DNA of 64,000 nt from positions 558,001 to 622,000 of the forward strand of contig NZ_JAJPUI010000001.1 of NCBI RefSeq assembly GCF_021390935.1, written 5' to 3'. Every line of letters begins with the position of its first letter. Within the stretch, counting starts at the first letter, position 1. This document shows, piece after piece, positions 35,404-43,843 of this stretch. Position numbers and translations under genes: made by a program. Source of the DNA: Streptomyces sp. CC228A (GTDB lineage: Bacteria > Actinomycetota > Actinomycetes > Streptomycetales > Streptomycetaceae). The notes under the pieces are model-generated. The model was not told the DNA's origin and did not search any database. It saw only the letters and a program-made list of their open reading frames with translations.

Positions 35404-35500
35404 GGTCGTCTGTCTCCCTGGGGCTGTCGTGGCAGGTCGTGGCAGGGGCGAGGGTACCCGGAACGGGAGGGCCCGGGGGGTCTGCGGCGCGCTGCCGCCG

Positions 35501-36163
35501 TCACCGCCAGTCGGTTCCGGTGGGCAGGTGGGAGGAGGGGCTGAGCCGGCCGGTGCCGGTGTCGGCGGAGCCTTCCAGGTCCTCGGGGAGCAGGCTCCAG
35601 ATGATCAGGTCGGTCCTGGTCTCCGTCCAGCGGCCGTCCGGGGCCTGGACGCGCGCTATCCCGGCGTTGCGCAGCACGCCCTCGCTGATGCAGCCGAGTT
35701 TCTGGGCGACCTGCTGGGAGGCGGTGTTGTCGGCGGCGGTGCGCAGCTCCAGGCGTTCGAAGCGCTGGTCCTCGAACAGCCAGCGGGCGAGCCCGTGCAG
35801 GGACTCGGTGGCGTATCCCTCGCCGCGGGCCCAGCGCGCGGTCACGTAGGCCACGGTGGCGGAGCGGGTCCGCCAGTCGACCTGGCGGAGGTGGACGGTG
35901 CCGACGAGGCGCTGGGTGAGGAACTCGGTGACGGCGAGGACGAGGCCGCGCCCGGAGGCGCGCTCCGCAGGAGCGATCCTGCGCACCCACTGCTCGGCGT
36001 GGGCGGTGGTGTACGGCTGGGGCGCGGACGTCCAGGCGGTGACGAGCTCGTCGTTCATCATCTCGGTGTGGGCCGGGATGTCGTCGGCGTCGTAGGGGCG
36101 CAGCACCAACCGTTCCGTGCTGATGGAGATGTCCGGAAAGGTGGGGGTCATGTGCAGCTCCAT
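35501..36163 (-). CDS. GNAT acetyltransferase (RimJ/RimL type)
   Basis: 220 residues from the ATG at 36163. It has the N-terminal ISTERLVLRPYDADDIPAHT pattern of the RimJ/RimL-like N-acetyltransferases, the acetyl-CoA loop ARWARGEGYATESL and ELRTAADNTASQQVAQKLGC. An ATG four codons in (MTPTF) is also possible. The extra C-terminal 50 residues are Ser/Gly/Thr-rich. Substrate may be a ribosomal protein N terminus or a small molecule; not determinable. Confidence 0.88.
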   Translation of the reverse strand: MELHMTPTFPDISISTERLVLRPYDADDIPAHTEMMNDELVTAWTSAPQPYTTAHAEQWVRRIAPAERASGRGLVLAVTEFLTQRLVGTVHLRQVDWRTRSATVAYVTARWARGEGYATESLHGLARWLFEDQRFERLELRTAADNTASQQVAQKLGCISEGVLRNAGIARVQAPDGRWTETRTDLIIWSLLPEDLEGSADTGTGRLSPSSHLPTGTDWR

Positions 36164-36340
36164 GCCGGTGGCCGAGGACTGTTCCGTGGACGGGCGACGA
36201 CCGCTGGTGATGGTCGTGGACGGACAGCATGCAGCATCAGCGGGCCGCCGTGCATGGTGAGGCGGGGCGGGCCCCGCGCACCGGGTGGTGCGCGGGGCCC
36301 TCCGCGGGGCCGCCGTGACGTGACGGCCGCTCAGGTGGGG

Positions 36341-37201
36341 TCAACCGGCCTGGGCCGCGGCGGGGATGACGGACCCTTCGTAGGTGTCCTCGATGTACTT
36401 CTTCACCTCGGGGGAGGTGAGGAGTTCGGCGAGCTTCTTGATCCGCGGGTCGTCCTCGTTGCCGTTCTTCACGGCGAGGAAGTTGGCGTACGGGTTGCCG
36501 TCGGCCTTCTCCAGGGCGAGGGCGTCCTTCGCCGGGTTGAGGTCGGCCTCGATGGCGTAGTTGCCGTTGATGACGGCGGCGTCGACCTCGTTCAGGGCGC
36601 GGGGCACGGTGGCGGCCTCCAGCTCCTTGAACTCCAGGCCCTTCTTGTCGGTGATGTCGGCGAGGGTGGCGCCGGCGCCGACGCCGTCCTTCAGGGTGAT
36701 GAGGCCGTTGTCGGCGAGGAGCTTGAGGGCGCGGCCCCCGTTGGTGGTGTCGTTGGGGACGGCGACGGTCTGGCCGGCCTTCAGGTCCTTGAGGGCCTTC
36801 AGCTTGCCGGAGTAGAGGCCGAGCGGCTCCAGGTGGACGTCGGCGACGGGCACGATGTCGGTGCCGTTCTTCTGGTTGAAGTCGTCCAGGTACGGCTTGT
36901 GCTGGAAGTAGTTGGCGTCGACCTGTCCCTGGTCCGTGGCGGTGTTCGGCAGGACGTAGTCGGTGAACTCCTTGATCTCCAGCGTGAGCCCGGCCTTCCG
37001 GGCGAGGTGGTCCTTGACGTACGTGAGGATGTCGGCGTGCGGCGTCGGGGACGCGGCGACGACGAGCGGCTTGGCCGCGTCGGGCGTGCCGGAGCCGTCC
37101 TTGGCGGAGGACGGGTCGGAGGCGGTGCCGCAGGCGGTCAGGCCGAGGGCGAGGACGGTGATGCCGGCGAAGGCGGCGATGGTCTTGGTGTTGCTGCGCA
37201 C
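36341..37201 (-). CDS. metQ: Methionine ABC transporter substrate-binding lipoprotein
   Basis: 286 residues. The N terminus has a lipoprotein signal peptide with lipobox LTAC (VLALGLTACGTAS, about residues 17-28), so the mature protein is anchored by a lipidated cysteine. The body is NlpA/MetQ-like: VVAASPTPHADILTYVKDHL, EIKEFTDYVLPNTA, VDANYFQHKPYLDDFN and NGNYAIEADLNPAKDAL. The start is GTG at 37201. It is the third gene of metN-metI-metQ, with an unusually long 275-base gap containing direct repeats before it. Confidence 0.94.
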   Translation of the reverse strand: MRSNTKTIAAFAGITVLALGLTACGTASDPSSAKDGSGTPDAAKPLVVAASPTPHADILTYVKDHLARKAGLTLEIKEFTDYVLPNTATDQGQVDANYFQHKPYLDDFNQKNGTDIVPVADVHLEPLGLYSGKLKALKDLKAGQTVAVPNDTTNGGRALKLLADNGLITLKDGVGAGATLADITDKKGLEFKELEAATVPRALNEVDAAVINGNYAIEADLNPAKDALALEKADGNPYANFLAVKNGNEDDPRIKKLAELLTSPEVKKYIEDTYEGSVIPAAAQAG

Positions 37202-37476
37202 GAAGAGTGCCTCTTTCTGGTGTGGTGTCCGCCCGGACAAGGAGTGCGGGCTTCTGTGGTCGCGCCGCCCGGGGTGCGGGGGCGCGCCGGTTCTCGGGGG
37301 TGGGCCGGGTTCGGCGGCGCACCGGGGTGCCGGCCGCGCCGCTTCGGCGGCGCACCGGGCGGCGGGTGCGCCGGGTTCAGCGGCGCACCGGGGCCGGGAG
37401 CGCGCCGGTGGCGGCGGCGCCCGGGGCCGGGAGTGCGGAGGGTGCGGCGGTGCCGGGGGCCGGGTGGAGGCCGGGG
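37202..37476. repeat. metI-metQ gap with direct repeats
   Basis: Three near-identical blocks, ttcggcggcgcaccggg (about 37308), ttcggcggcgcaccggg (about 37345) and ttcagcggcgcaccggg (about 37376), plus related G/C-rich sequence to 37460. No coding frame is convincing. The gap may affect how much metQ is made relative to metI. Confidence 0.65.
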
Positions 37477-38148
37477 TCATGACGCGGTGCGGCCGCGGCG
37501 GGCGAGGAGCCGTACGACGCCGTCGCCGAGGAGTTGGACGGCGCTGACGACCGCGACCAGGATCACGACGGTGACCAGCATGAAGGTGGTGTCGAAGCGC
37601 TGGTAGCCGTAGGTGACGGCCTTGGAGCCGAGGCCTTCGCCGCCGACCGCGCCGGCCATCGCGGAGTAGCCGATGAGGACGATGACGGTGGTGGTGACGG
37701 CGGAGACGAGCGACGGCAGGGCCTGCGGCAGCAGGACCTTGCGGACGATGGTGGGGACGGAGCCGCCCATGGACTGCACGGCTTCGACGAGGCCGTGGTC
37801 GACCTCGCGGATCGCGGTCTCGACGAGGCGCGCGAAGAACGGGATGGCGCCGACGGCGAGCGGGACGATCATCGCGGTGGGCCCGATGAAGGTGCCGACG
37901 ACGAAGGTCGTGAAGGGGATCAGCGCAATCAGCAGGATGATGAACGGCAGTGAGCGGCCGATGTTCACGATCACGCCGACGGTCTTGTTGACGGCGGTGT
38001 TCCTGAGCAGTCCGCCCTTGTCGGTGAGGACGAGGAGGATGCCGAGCGGCAGTCCGCCGAGGACGGAGACGACGGTGGCCCACAGCACCATGTAGAGGGT
38101 GTCGAGGGTGCCCTGGACGAGCAGGGGCTGCATCTCGGACCAGGTCAC
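37477..38148 (-). CDS. metI: Methionine ABC transporter permease
   Basis: 223 residues with five to six membrane segments, starting at a GTG (VTWSEMQPLLVQGTLDTLYM). The permease EAA-type loop is EAVQSMGGSVPTIVRKVLLPQALPSL-like near residues 125-150, where the conserved Gly and following Ile/Val residues contact the ATPase. It overlaps metN by four bases (GTGA). It forms the membrane channel for MetNIQ. Confidence 0.94.
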   Translation of the reverse strand: MTWSEMQPLLVQGTLDTLYMVLWATVVSVLGGLPLGILLVLTDKGGLLRNTAVNKTVGVIVNIGRSLPFIILLIALIPFTTFVVGTFIGPTAMIVPLAVGAIPFFARLVETAIREVDHGLVEAVQSMGGSVPTIVRKVLLPQALPSLVSAVTTTVIVLIGYSAMAGAVGGEGLGSKAVTYGYQRFDTTFMLVTVVILVAVVSAVQLLGDGVVRLLARRGRTAS

Positions 38149-39206
38149 TGGGCACCTTCCTTGGCCAGGGCGGAGGTGACGATCGCGGTGGCGCCGGAGC
38201 CCGGGGAGTCGACGGGGTCGACCTGGAGGCCCTGTTCGCGCAGGAAGCCGACGGGGACGACGTTGTCCTCGTAGCGGCCGGGGAGTTCGATGCGCATGCG
38301 GCCGATCTGATTGCCGCCGACGGTGTCCATGGCGGCGCCGAGGATCGAGATGTCGATGTTGTACGTACGGGCGAGCTGGGAGATGACGGGCCGGGTGGCC
38401 GTCGCGCCGTGGAAGGTCACGTCGACGACCGTGCGGTCGGGCCCGGTGGCCCGGCCGCTGACCGGGAACAGTTCGCGGGCGAGTTCGGAGCCCGGGGTCG
38501 CGAGGAGTTCGGCCACCGTGCCGGACTCGACGACGCGGCCCTGCTTCATGAGGGCGGCGGAGTCGCAGACGGTCTTGACGACGTCCATCTCGTGCGTGAT
38601 GAGCAGCACGGTGAGGCCGAGCTGCCGGTTGAGGTCGCGCAGGAGCTGGAGGATGGAGCGGGTGGTCTCCGGGTCGAGGGCGCTGGTGGCCTCGTCGGAG
38701 AGCAGCACCTTGGGGTTGCCCGCGAGGGCGCGGGCGATGCCGACGCGCTGCTTCTGGCCGCCGGAGAGCTGCCCGGGGTAGGCCCTGGCCTTGTCGGCGA
38801 GGCCGACGAGGTCGAGGAGTTCGAGGGCGCGGCGGGCGCGGTCGGCGCCGGACGTGCCGAGGATCTCCAGGGGCAGTTCCACGTTGTCCTGGACGGTGCG
38901 CGAGGACAGCAGGTTGAAGTGCTGGAAGACCATGCCGATGCGGCTGCGGGCCCGGCGCAGTTCCCGGCCGGCGCGGCGGCCGCGGCCGGCGAGGGCGGTG
39001 AGGTCGGTGCCGTCGACCGTCACGGTGCCGGAGGTCGGGCGTTCCAGGAGGTTGACGCAGCGGATGAGGGAGGACTTGCCGGCGCCGCTCCGGCCGAGGA
39101 CGCCGAACACCTCGCCTTCGCGGACGTGCAGGTCGACGCCGTCCAGAGCGGTGACCTGGCGGCCGCGCGACTCGTAGACCTTGGTCAGGCCCTTGGTGGT
39201 GATCAC
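38145..39206 (-). CDS. metN: Methionine ABC transporter ATP-binding protein
   Basis: 353 residues. Walker A is GRSGAGKSS, the signature is LSGGQKQR, Walker B is VLLSDEATSALD and the switch histidine is in LLITHEMD. After the ATPase domain, a C-terminal NIL domain (about residues 270-345, ISQLARTYNIDISILGAAMD) is the methionine-sensing regulatory domain of MetN. I take the GTG at 39206 (VITTKGLTKVY); the frame is open further but reads Arg/Pro-rich and overlaps the leader region. The upstream leader peptide at 39418-39504 may regulate it. Confidence 0.93.
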   Translation of the reverse strand: MITTKGLTKVYESRGRQVTALDGVDLHVREGEVFGVLGRSGAGKSSLIRCVNLLERPTSGTVTVDGTDLTALAGRGRRAGRELRRARSRIGMVFQHFNLLSSRTVQDNVELPLEILGTSGADRARRALELLDLVGLADKARAYPGQLSGGQKQRVGIARALAGNPKVLLSDEATSALDPETTRSILQLLRDLNRQLGLTVLLITHEMDVVKTVCDSAALMKQGRVVESGTVAELLATPGSELARELFPVSGRATGPDRTVVDVTFHGATATRPVISQLARTYNIDISILGAAMDTVGGNQIGRMRIELPGRYEDNVVPVGFLREQGLQVDPVDSPGSGATAIVTSALAKEGAQ

Positions 39207-39417
39207 AGGGGTGTTTCCGTCACTGTCGAGTGCACGGCGCGGTGTCCGCCGGGCACGGGGCATTCGTCGATCCGGTTCGGTTTCCGACACGCGGCGCGGG
39301 GCTGCCGTGGGCAGGCTGGTGCGCGGGGCGGGCGCGGTCCGGCGGTCTGGCGCACGGACGCGGGCTCGGGTGTCGCGGTCGGTCTCGCTTCGGGGCGCGA
39401 GGCTCGGTCGGGGGCCC

Positions 39418-39504
39418 TCAGAAGGCGCACATTCGACACATACAACGAGCACCGGGCGTCATCATCGCCTCGGTCGCAAGGGTGCGGCTGCTCGTCGTGG
39501 TCAT
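39418..39504 (-). CDS. Cys/Met-rich leader peptide upstream of metN
   Basis: A 28-residue frame from the ATG at 39504: MTTTSSRTLATEAMM then TPGARCMCRMCAF and a stop. Five Met and three Cys lie in the last 15 residues. Cys/Met-rich short frames ahead of sulfur-amino-acid transport and synthesis genes are common in actinobacteria and act by ribosome-dependent attenuation in the cases studied. It lies 212 bases upstream of metN. A weak downstream stem ctcgc/gcgag at about 39385-39405 was seen, but no classical terminator. Presence of the peptide is seen in the sequence; the mechanism is inferred. Confidence 0.6.
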   Translation of the reverse strand: MTTTSSRTLATEAMMTPGARCMCRMCAF

Positions 39505-39803
39505 GGCTGCCATTCAAGCAGAGGCCGCCGCGAACCGATCACCGGTGTCCGCATATCGGACGCCCCGCGGGCACGATACGGACGGTTCACCCTGGCCGGG
39601 TCGAACCGGGCCGCGCCTCCATCCCGCTTCTGGCCTGCGGCGACGGGGGCTCGGCAGGGCGGTCCGCGGGCCCGCGGGTGGACCGCCGCTGTGGTCAAGA
39701 CCACTCGGGGAATCCGTCCGGCCCGAGGGCTCGGGCCGACGTCCGGTGGGGCCCGCGCGTCCGCTGCCGGCGCCTCCGGGGCGTCCAGGAGGAAGCAGGC
39801 CAG

Positions 39804-40057
39804 GTGAGGCGCGGCCCGGGTCAGGTGCGGACCCGGATGACATGAGGCCGCGTGAGGCTGAGGCCGGGTGAGACGGAGGCCGGGTGAGCGAGGCCAGGTG
39901 ACGCGGGGACCGGGTGAAACGGAGGCCGGGGTCGGCGAGGGCCACGTGAGGCAGAAGCCGAGTGAGCGAGGGCCAGATGAGGCGGAGACCGCGTGAGACG
40001 GGGACCGAGTAAGACGGGCACCAGAAGCGAGGGCCAGGCGAGGCGGGGGCCGGGGTC
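39804..40057. repeat. Array of degenerate ~16-base repeats
   Basis: About 14 imperfect copies of gtgagacggaggccgg, for example gtgaggctgaggccgg, gtgagacggaggccgg, gtgacgcggggaccgg, gtgagacggggaccga. Spacing is 13-17 bases. It is in the divergent region between the met leader and a small membrane protein gene. No coding frame is convincing across it. 39505-39803 has nothing I can name. Confidence 0.75.
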
Positions 40058-40096
40058 GGCGCCGGCGGGTTCTCGGGGCGTAATAGTCTCGAGTCC

Positions 40097-40459
40097 ATGC
40101 TCACAGCCCTCACGGTCGCGGTGTCCGTGGCCGCGCTCCTGCTGGCCGCGTGGTGCGGCTTCGCCGCCTACCGGGACCAGCCGACGAAGGACTGGCACTT
40201 CCTCGGCATGGCCGTGGTGACGGTGCTGGCGCTGGCCCAGCTGGTGGTCGGCGTGGTGAGGCTGGCGGGCGGCGGCGAGCCCGAGGAGGGCACGGCGATC
40301 TTCGTGGCGTACCTGCTGGGCGCGTTCTTCGCGGTGCCGGCGGCGGGCTTCATGTCGCTGGTGGAGCGCAGCCGCTGGGGCTCGGCGACGGCCGCCGCCG
40401 GGGCGCTGGTGCTGGCGGTGCTGGAGGTGCGCCTCCACGACATCTGGTGGGAGGGCTGA
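40097..40459 (+). CDS. Small four-helix membrane protein
   Basis: 120 residues, MLTALTVAVSVAALLLAAWC, with four predicted membrane helices (about 3-20, 36-55, 66-85, 93-108). It ends LEVRLHDIWWEG and its stop overlaps the next start (TGATG). No family recognised. It is probably a subunit or partner of the next membrane protein. Confidence 0.8.
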   Translation: MLTALTVAVSVAALLLAAWCGFAAYRDQPTKDWHFLGMAVVTVLALAQLVVGVVRLAGGGEPEEGTAIFVAYLLGAFFAVPAAGFMSLVERSRWGSATAAAGALVLAVLEVRLHDIWWEG

Positions 40460-40872
40460 TGGCGGGCACGTCCCTGGTGAAGGGCCCGGGCATGCTGCTG
40501 GTGTGGCTGTACGGGGTGATGTCGGTCGGCGCCGTGTCGCGGTCCGTGTACCAGATCGCCGTCGACTTCGACCGCGCCCCGCTGGCGTACACGCTCTCGG
40601 CGGTCGCGGCGGTGGTGTACGTCTTCATCACGTACACGCTGGTACGGGGCGGCGAGACGGCCCGCAGGGCGGCTCTGGTGTGCTGCGCCGCCGAGCTGGC
40701 GGGAGTGCTGACGGTGGGGACGTGGACCCTGCTGGACCCGCATGCCTTCCCCGACACGACGGTGTGGTCGGAGTTCGGTTACGGATACGTGTTCATCCCG
40801 GTGCTGCTGCCCGTCACGGGCATGTGGTGGCTGCGCAGGTCCCGCACCGCCGCGGCGCGTGCCGCGGCCTGA
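40459..40872 (+). CDS. Conserved membrane protein
   Basis: 137 residues from the ATG at 40459, MAGTSLVKGPGMLLVWLYGV, with four helices and a Gly/Tyr-rich final loop (WSEFGYGYVFIPVLLPVTG). It is coupled to the previous gene by TGATG. The FGYGYVFIPVLLP ending is like that of actinobacterial proteins of unknown function. Two such proteins in a row suggest a small complex. Confidence 0.85.
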   Translation: MAGTSLVKGPGMLLVWLYGVMSVGAVSRSVYQIAVDFDRAPLAYTLSAVAAVVYVFITYTLVRGGETARRAALVCCAAELAGVLTVGTWTLLDPHAFPDTTVWSEFGYGYVFIPVLLPVTGMWWLRRSRTAAARAAA

Positions 40873-40957
40873 CCGTCGCGCGCCGCGCTCGCCGACCGGT
40901 CGCCGCCGGCGACCGGCACACCGCCGGGCGGCGCGGGCACTGCCGCGGGCGGGGCCT

Positions 40958-41446
40958 CTAGGCGGCCTTCTCCAGCGTGACGAGCGTGAGCCGCGGGCCG
41001 GCCTGCTCCCTGGCCACGGTCTCGTAGCCCTTCTTGCGGTACAGGTTCAGGTTGCCCTCGCTGCGGTGGCCGGTGAGGAGCCGGAAGCGCTTGGCGACGG
41101 CGCCGTCGGCGGGGGCGGTGGCGAAGTGCTGCTCGATGGCGTCGAGCAGGCGGCCGCCGAGTCCGTGGCGGCGCATCCGCGGGTGCACGATGAGCTTGCC
41201 GATCCGGGCCGTGCCGGCGTCGTCGACCTCGCCGCGCACGGAGGCGACGACCTCGTCCCCGAGGCGGGCGACGAGGGCGTGGCCGCGCCGGAGCTCGGCC
41301 CTCAGCTCGTCGAGCGTCTGGGTCAGGGGCTCGATGGTGTAGTCGCCGTACAGTTCGGCCTCGCTCTGGTAGCAGAGGTACTGCAGCTTGAGGATCTGCT
41401 CGGCGTCCTGCGCGCTCGCCGCTGTGATGGTCACGCTCATGCCCAT
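40958..41446 (-). CDS. GNAT acetyltransferase
   Basis: 162 residues. The acetyl-CoA loop is RMRRHGLGGRLLDAIEQHF near residue 90, preceded by TARIGKLIVHP. The C terminus has GNLNLYRKKGYE. The ATG at 41446 (MGMSVTIT) has ggagg nine bases upstream and is chosen over the ATG at 41440. It follows the sigma-factor gene after 17 bases in the same direction, so it may be an effector in that small operon. Confidence 0.88.
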   Translation of the reverse strand: MGMSVTITAASAQDAEQILKLQYLCYQSEAELYGDYTIEPLTQTLDELRAELRRGHALVARLGDEVVASVRGEVDDAGTARIGKLIVHPRMRRHGLGGRLLDAIEQHFATAPADGAVAKRFRLLTGHRSEGNLNLYRKKGYETVAREQAGPRLTLVTLEKAA

Positions 41447-41463
41447 GTGTGCATGCCTCCGGC

Positions 41464-42065
41464 TCACCTGATTCGCCCTGTCGGTCGAACGCACCTTTCC
41501 CAACCGTCCGGTGCGGCAACCTCTGCCGCGAGCATTCTGCGCAGGCATCCCAGGCAACGGGAACGCATCGGTCCCAAACTCCCCTGTGAGATACCCAACT
41601 TTCCTGCGATTTCGCGGTAGGTGAGGTCGTTCGGCGACAACATCGCAGCCAGCAGTCGCCGGCATCCGACGGGTGAGCGGCGTACCGCGGCGCGCAGGGC
41701 CCGCTGCCGCTCGGCGGCGAGTGCGGCGCGTTCGGGGCGGCGTCGTGCGCGGGCTGGTGGCGGCCGTCGGGCGCCGGCTCGTCCTCGGGACCGTAGGGCA
41801 GCTCCCGTACGGCGGTGCGGCGGGCCCGGCGGGCCTCGGCGCGCACGGCGCGGCGCAGCCAGTCGGCGGGGCGCTCCGGCAGTCCGGGGCCCGCGTGGCA
41901 CTCCAGCAGGCGCAGCCAGACGGCCTGCTGGAGGTCGTGGGAGTCGACGCCCGCGGCCGGGGCCTCGGCGTCGGACTCGGCGGTGAGCAGCGGGGCGAGG
42001 GCGCCGACCAGTCCGGTGAGTTCGGGGGCGGCCGACCGGTGGCCTGCTGGTTCGCGGGAGGTCAT
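41464..42065 (-). pseudogene. Sigma-70-like (ECF-type) factor, one frame break
   Basis: Starts MTSREPAGHRSAAPELTGLV at 42065. Region 2-like sequence (DSHDLQQAVWLRLLECHAG, near residue 40) is in one frame; region 4 with the helix-turn-helix DLTYREIAGKLGISQGSLG is in another. The change occurs at the G-run 41734-41737; the total of 602 bases is 3n+2, so one missing base restores about 200 residues. The gene leads the acetyltransferase gene and precedes the exported glycerophosphodiesterase. No anti-sigma gene is visible. The frame break is probably a sequence error. Confidence 0.8.
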
Positions 42066-42367
42066 GCCGGACACGACACGCGGCGGGGCGCGGACGGTTG
42101 CCGCGTACGCGCCCAATCCCCCGATGGGGCTGCCGCGGGGCGTGCGGCTGACGTCCTCCGCTGGTCGGGGCGGCGCGGAAAAGGGGCCCCGCGTGCGCCC
42201 GCCGCGGATTCGGCCGCCACCGCCGGTCGGGGGCGGCGCCGGGGCGAAGGCAGGCGCGCACCGGGTGGTGCGGCGCCCGCCCCGCGGCGTGCCACGAGCA
42301 CGTCCGCCCCCGCCCGCCGCGGGAGGCCCGGGGCGTGGCGGGGCCGTCCCGCAGCGTGGCGTGGGTG
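42066..42367. other. 302-base gene-free region
   Basis: Between the glycerophosphodiesterase stop and the sigma-factor start. No gene or hairpin was convincing; it should contain the sigma-gene promoter. Confidence 0.35.
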
Positions 42368-43573
42368 CTACCCGCGGCGGTCCCGGTGGTCGGCGGCAGC
42401 CAGCAGTGCGGTGTCCGGCTGGTCGGTGAAGATGCCGTCGATGCCGGTGGCGAAGTACGCCCGGTACGCGCCGAAGACGTCGCCGTATGCGTCCGGGTCC
42501 GTCCCGCGCCGGAAGTCGGCGGGCAGGAAGCGGTTCTCGTTGCGCAAGGTGTACGGGTGGAGGACCAGCCCGCGGGCGTGGGCGTCGCGGACGAGGGTGG
42601 TGGCCTCGCCCAGGCGGCCCTCGGCGTCGCGGGGCACGACCAGGTCCAGGAGCGGGCCGATGCCCTGCGCATAGGAGGCGATCCAGTCCAGGCCCTCGGG
42701 TGTGACGAGGTCCGCGACGGTACGCGGGTCGCCTGCCTCGACGAAGTCCCAGGGCCGGTCGTCGGGCGTCCAGAGCAGCACCACGCGGGGCGTGCCGACC
42801 AGCCGCGCCATGCGCTCCATGCTGCTGGGCTCGAAGGACTGGAGGAACGTCGGGGAGTCGGCGCGGTGGCGGCCGTACCGGCGGAGCAGCCGGGCCAGCC
42901 GCTCCTCCAGGCCCAGGCCGAGCTTGCGGAAGTAGGTGGGGTGCTTGGTCTCGACGTGCAGCCACACCGGACGGCCCCGGCGGCGGCCCTCCTTCTCGGC
43001 CCAGCGCAGCACCTCGTCGAAGGTCGGCACGGTCCACCGGCCGTCGTAGAGGGTGTTGTGCGGCCGCGTGCCCGGGATGCGCTCCTTGGCGCGGAGGGTC
43101 TTCAGCTCGGCGAGCGTGAAGTCCTCCGTGAACCAGCCGGTGAGCGCCTGCCCGTCGACGGTCTTGGTGGTGCGGCGCGAGGCGAACTCGGGGTGGTCCG
43201 CGACGTCCGTCGTGCCCGTGATGTCGTTCTCGTGGCGGCACACCAGGTGCCCGTCCTTCGTGGGCACGAGGTCCTGCTCGATGACGTCGGCACCCATGTC
43301 GAGGGCCAGCTGGTAGGAGCCCATGGTGTGTTCCGGGCGGTAGCCGCTGGCGCCGCGGTGGGCGATGACCGCGGGAGCGGGCAGCCGCCGGTGGGCCGGG
43401 TGCCGCCCGGCGGGGGCTCCGTGCCCTGCGGCGTCCGCGGATCCGGCGGCGGTGCGGGCGGCCGCGGCCGCCGTGCCGGCCGCCGCCCCGCCCGCCGAGA
43501 GCGCGGCCGTCCCCAGCACTGCTGCTCCGAGGACGTTCCGGCGGCCCCAACTCCTGCGCGCACCCGTTGTCAT
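42368..43573 (-). CDS. glpQ: Tat-exported glycerophosphodiester phosphodiesterase
   Basis: 401 residues. The N terminus has a Tat signal, RRSWGRRNVLGAAVLGTAAL, ending in an Ala/Gly-rich region near residue 45. The catalytic domain has VIAHRGASGYRPEHT (His and the Glu/His pair that bind metal), MGADVIEQDLVPTKDGHLVC and a C-terminal GIDGIFTDQPD. It hydrolyses glycerophosphodiesters to glycerol 3-phosphate, a way to scavenge phosphate. The ATG at 43573 fits the signal; an upstream extension of the frame is ignored. It is divergent from the acyltransferase gene. Confidence 0.93.
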   Translation of the reverse strand: MTTGARRSWGRRNVLGAAVLGTAALSAGGAAAGTAAAAARTAAGSADAAGHGAPAGRHPAHRRLPAPAVIAHRGASGYRPEHTMGSYQLALDMGADVIEQDLVPTKDGHLVCRHENDITGTTDVADHPEFASRRTTKTVDGQALTGWFTEDFTLAELKTLRAKERIPGTRPHNTLYDGRWTVPTFDEVLRWAEKEGRRRGRPVWLHVETKHPTYFRKLGLGLEERLARLLRRYGRHRADSPTFLQSFEPSSMERMARLVGTPRVVLLWTPDDRPWDFVEAGDPRTVADLVTPEGLDWIASYAQGIGPLLDLVVPRDAEGRLGEATTLVRDAHARGLVLHPYTLRNENRFLPADFRRGTDPDAYGDVFGAYRAYFATGIDGIFTDQPDTALLAAADHRDRRG

Positions 43574-43843
43574 GAAGGCTCCCTGCGTGAGCGTGTCGGC
43601 GGCAGCGCGCCTGTTCGCCTGTTCGGCGGACGGCCCGTTCCGCTGTTCGGCTGTCGATCGGTTGAGCGCAGCCGATGCTAGGCGGCTACGCCTTCCGTAC
43701 GGGAGACCCTGGACGAACGCGTGGAAAACACAGGTCAACACTGCGTATCGACTCGGTGAACCCGACGTGCGCGCGGACCTGACTCGCGAGTATCGTCCTC
43801 ACCTGCACAGACCCAAGACCACACCGGAACACCGGAGGACTCG

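Noticed and set aside
37207-37482. A 91-codon + strand frame in the metI-metQ gap
   Set aside because: Arg/Gly-rich product made from the direct repeats; no RBS, no hydrophobic or structural pattern.
39207-39417. Possible SAM riboswitch between the leader peptide and metN
   Set aside because: None of the conserved S-box core elements could be found, so only the leader peptide is reported.
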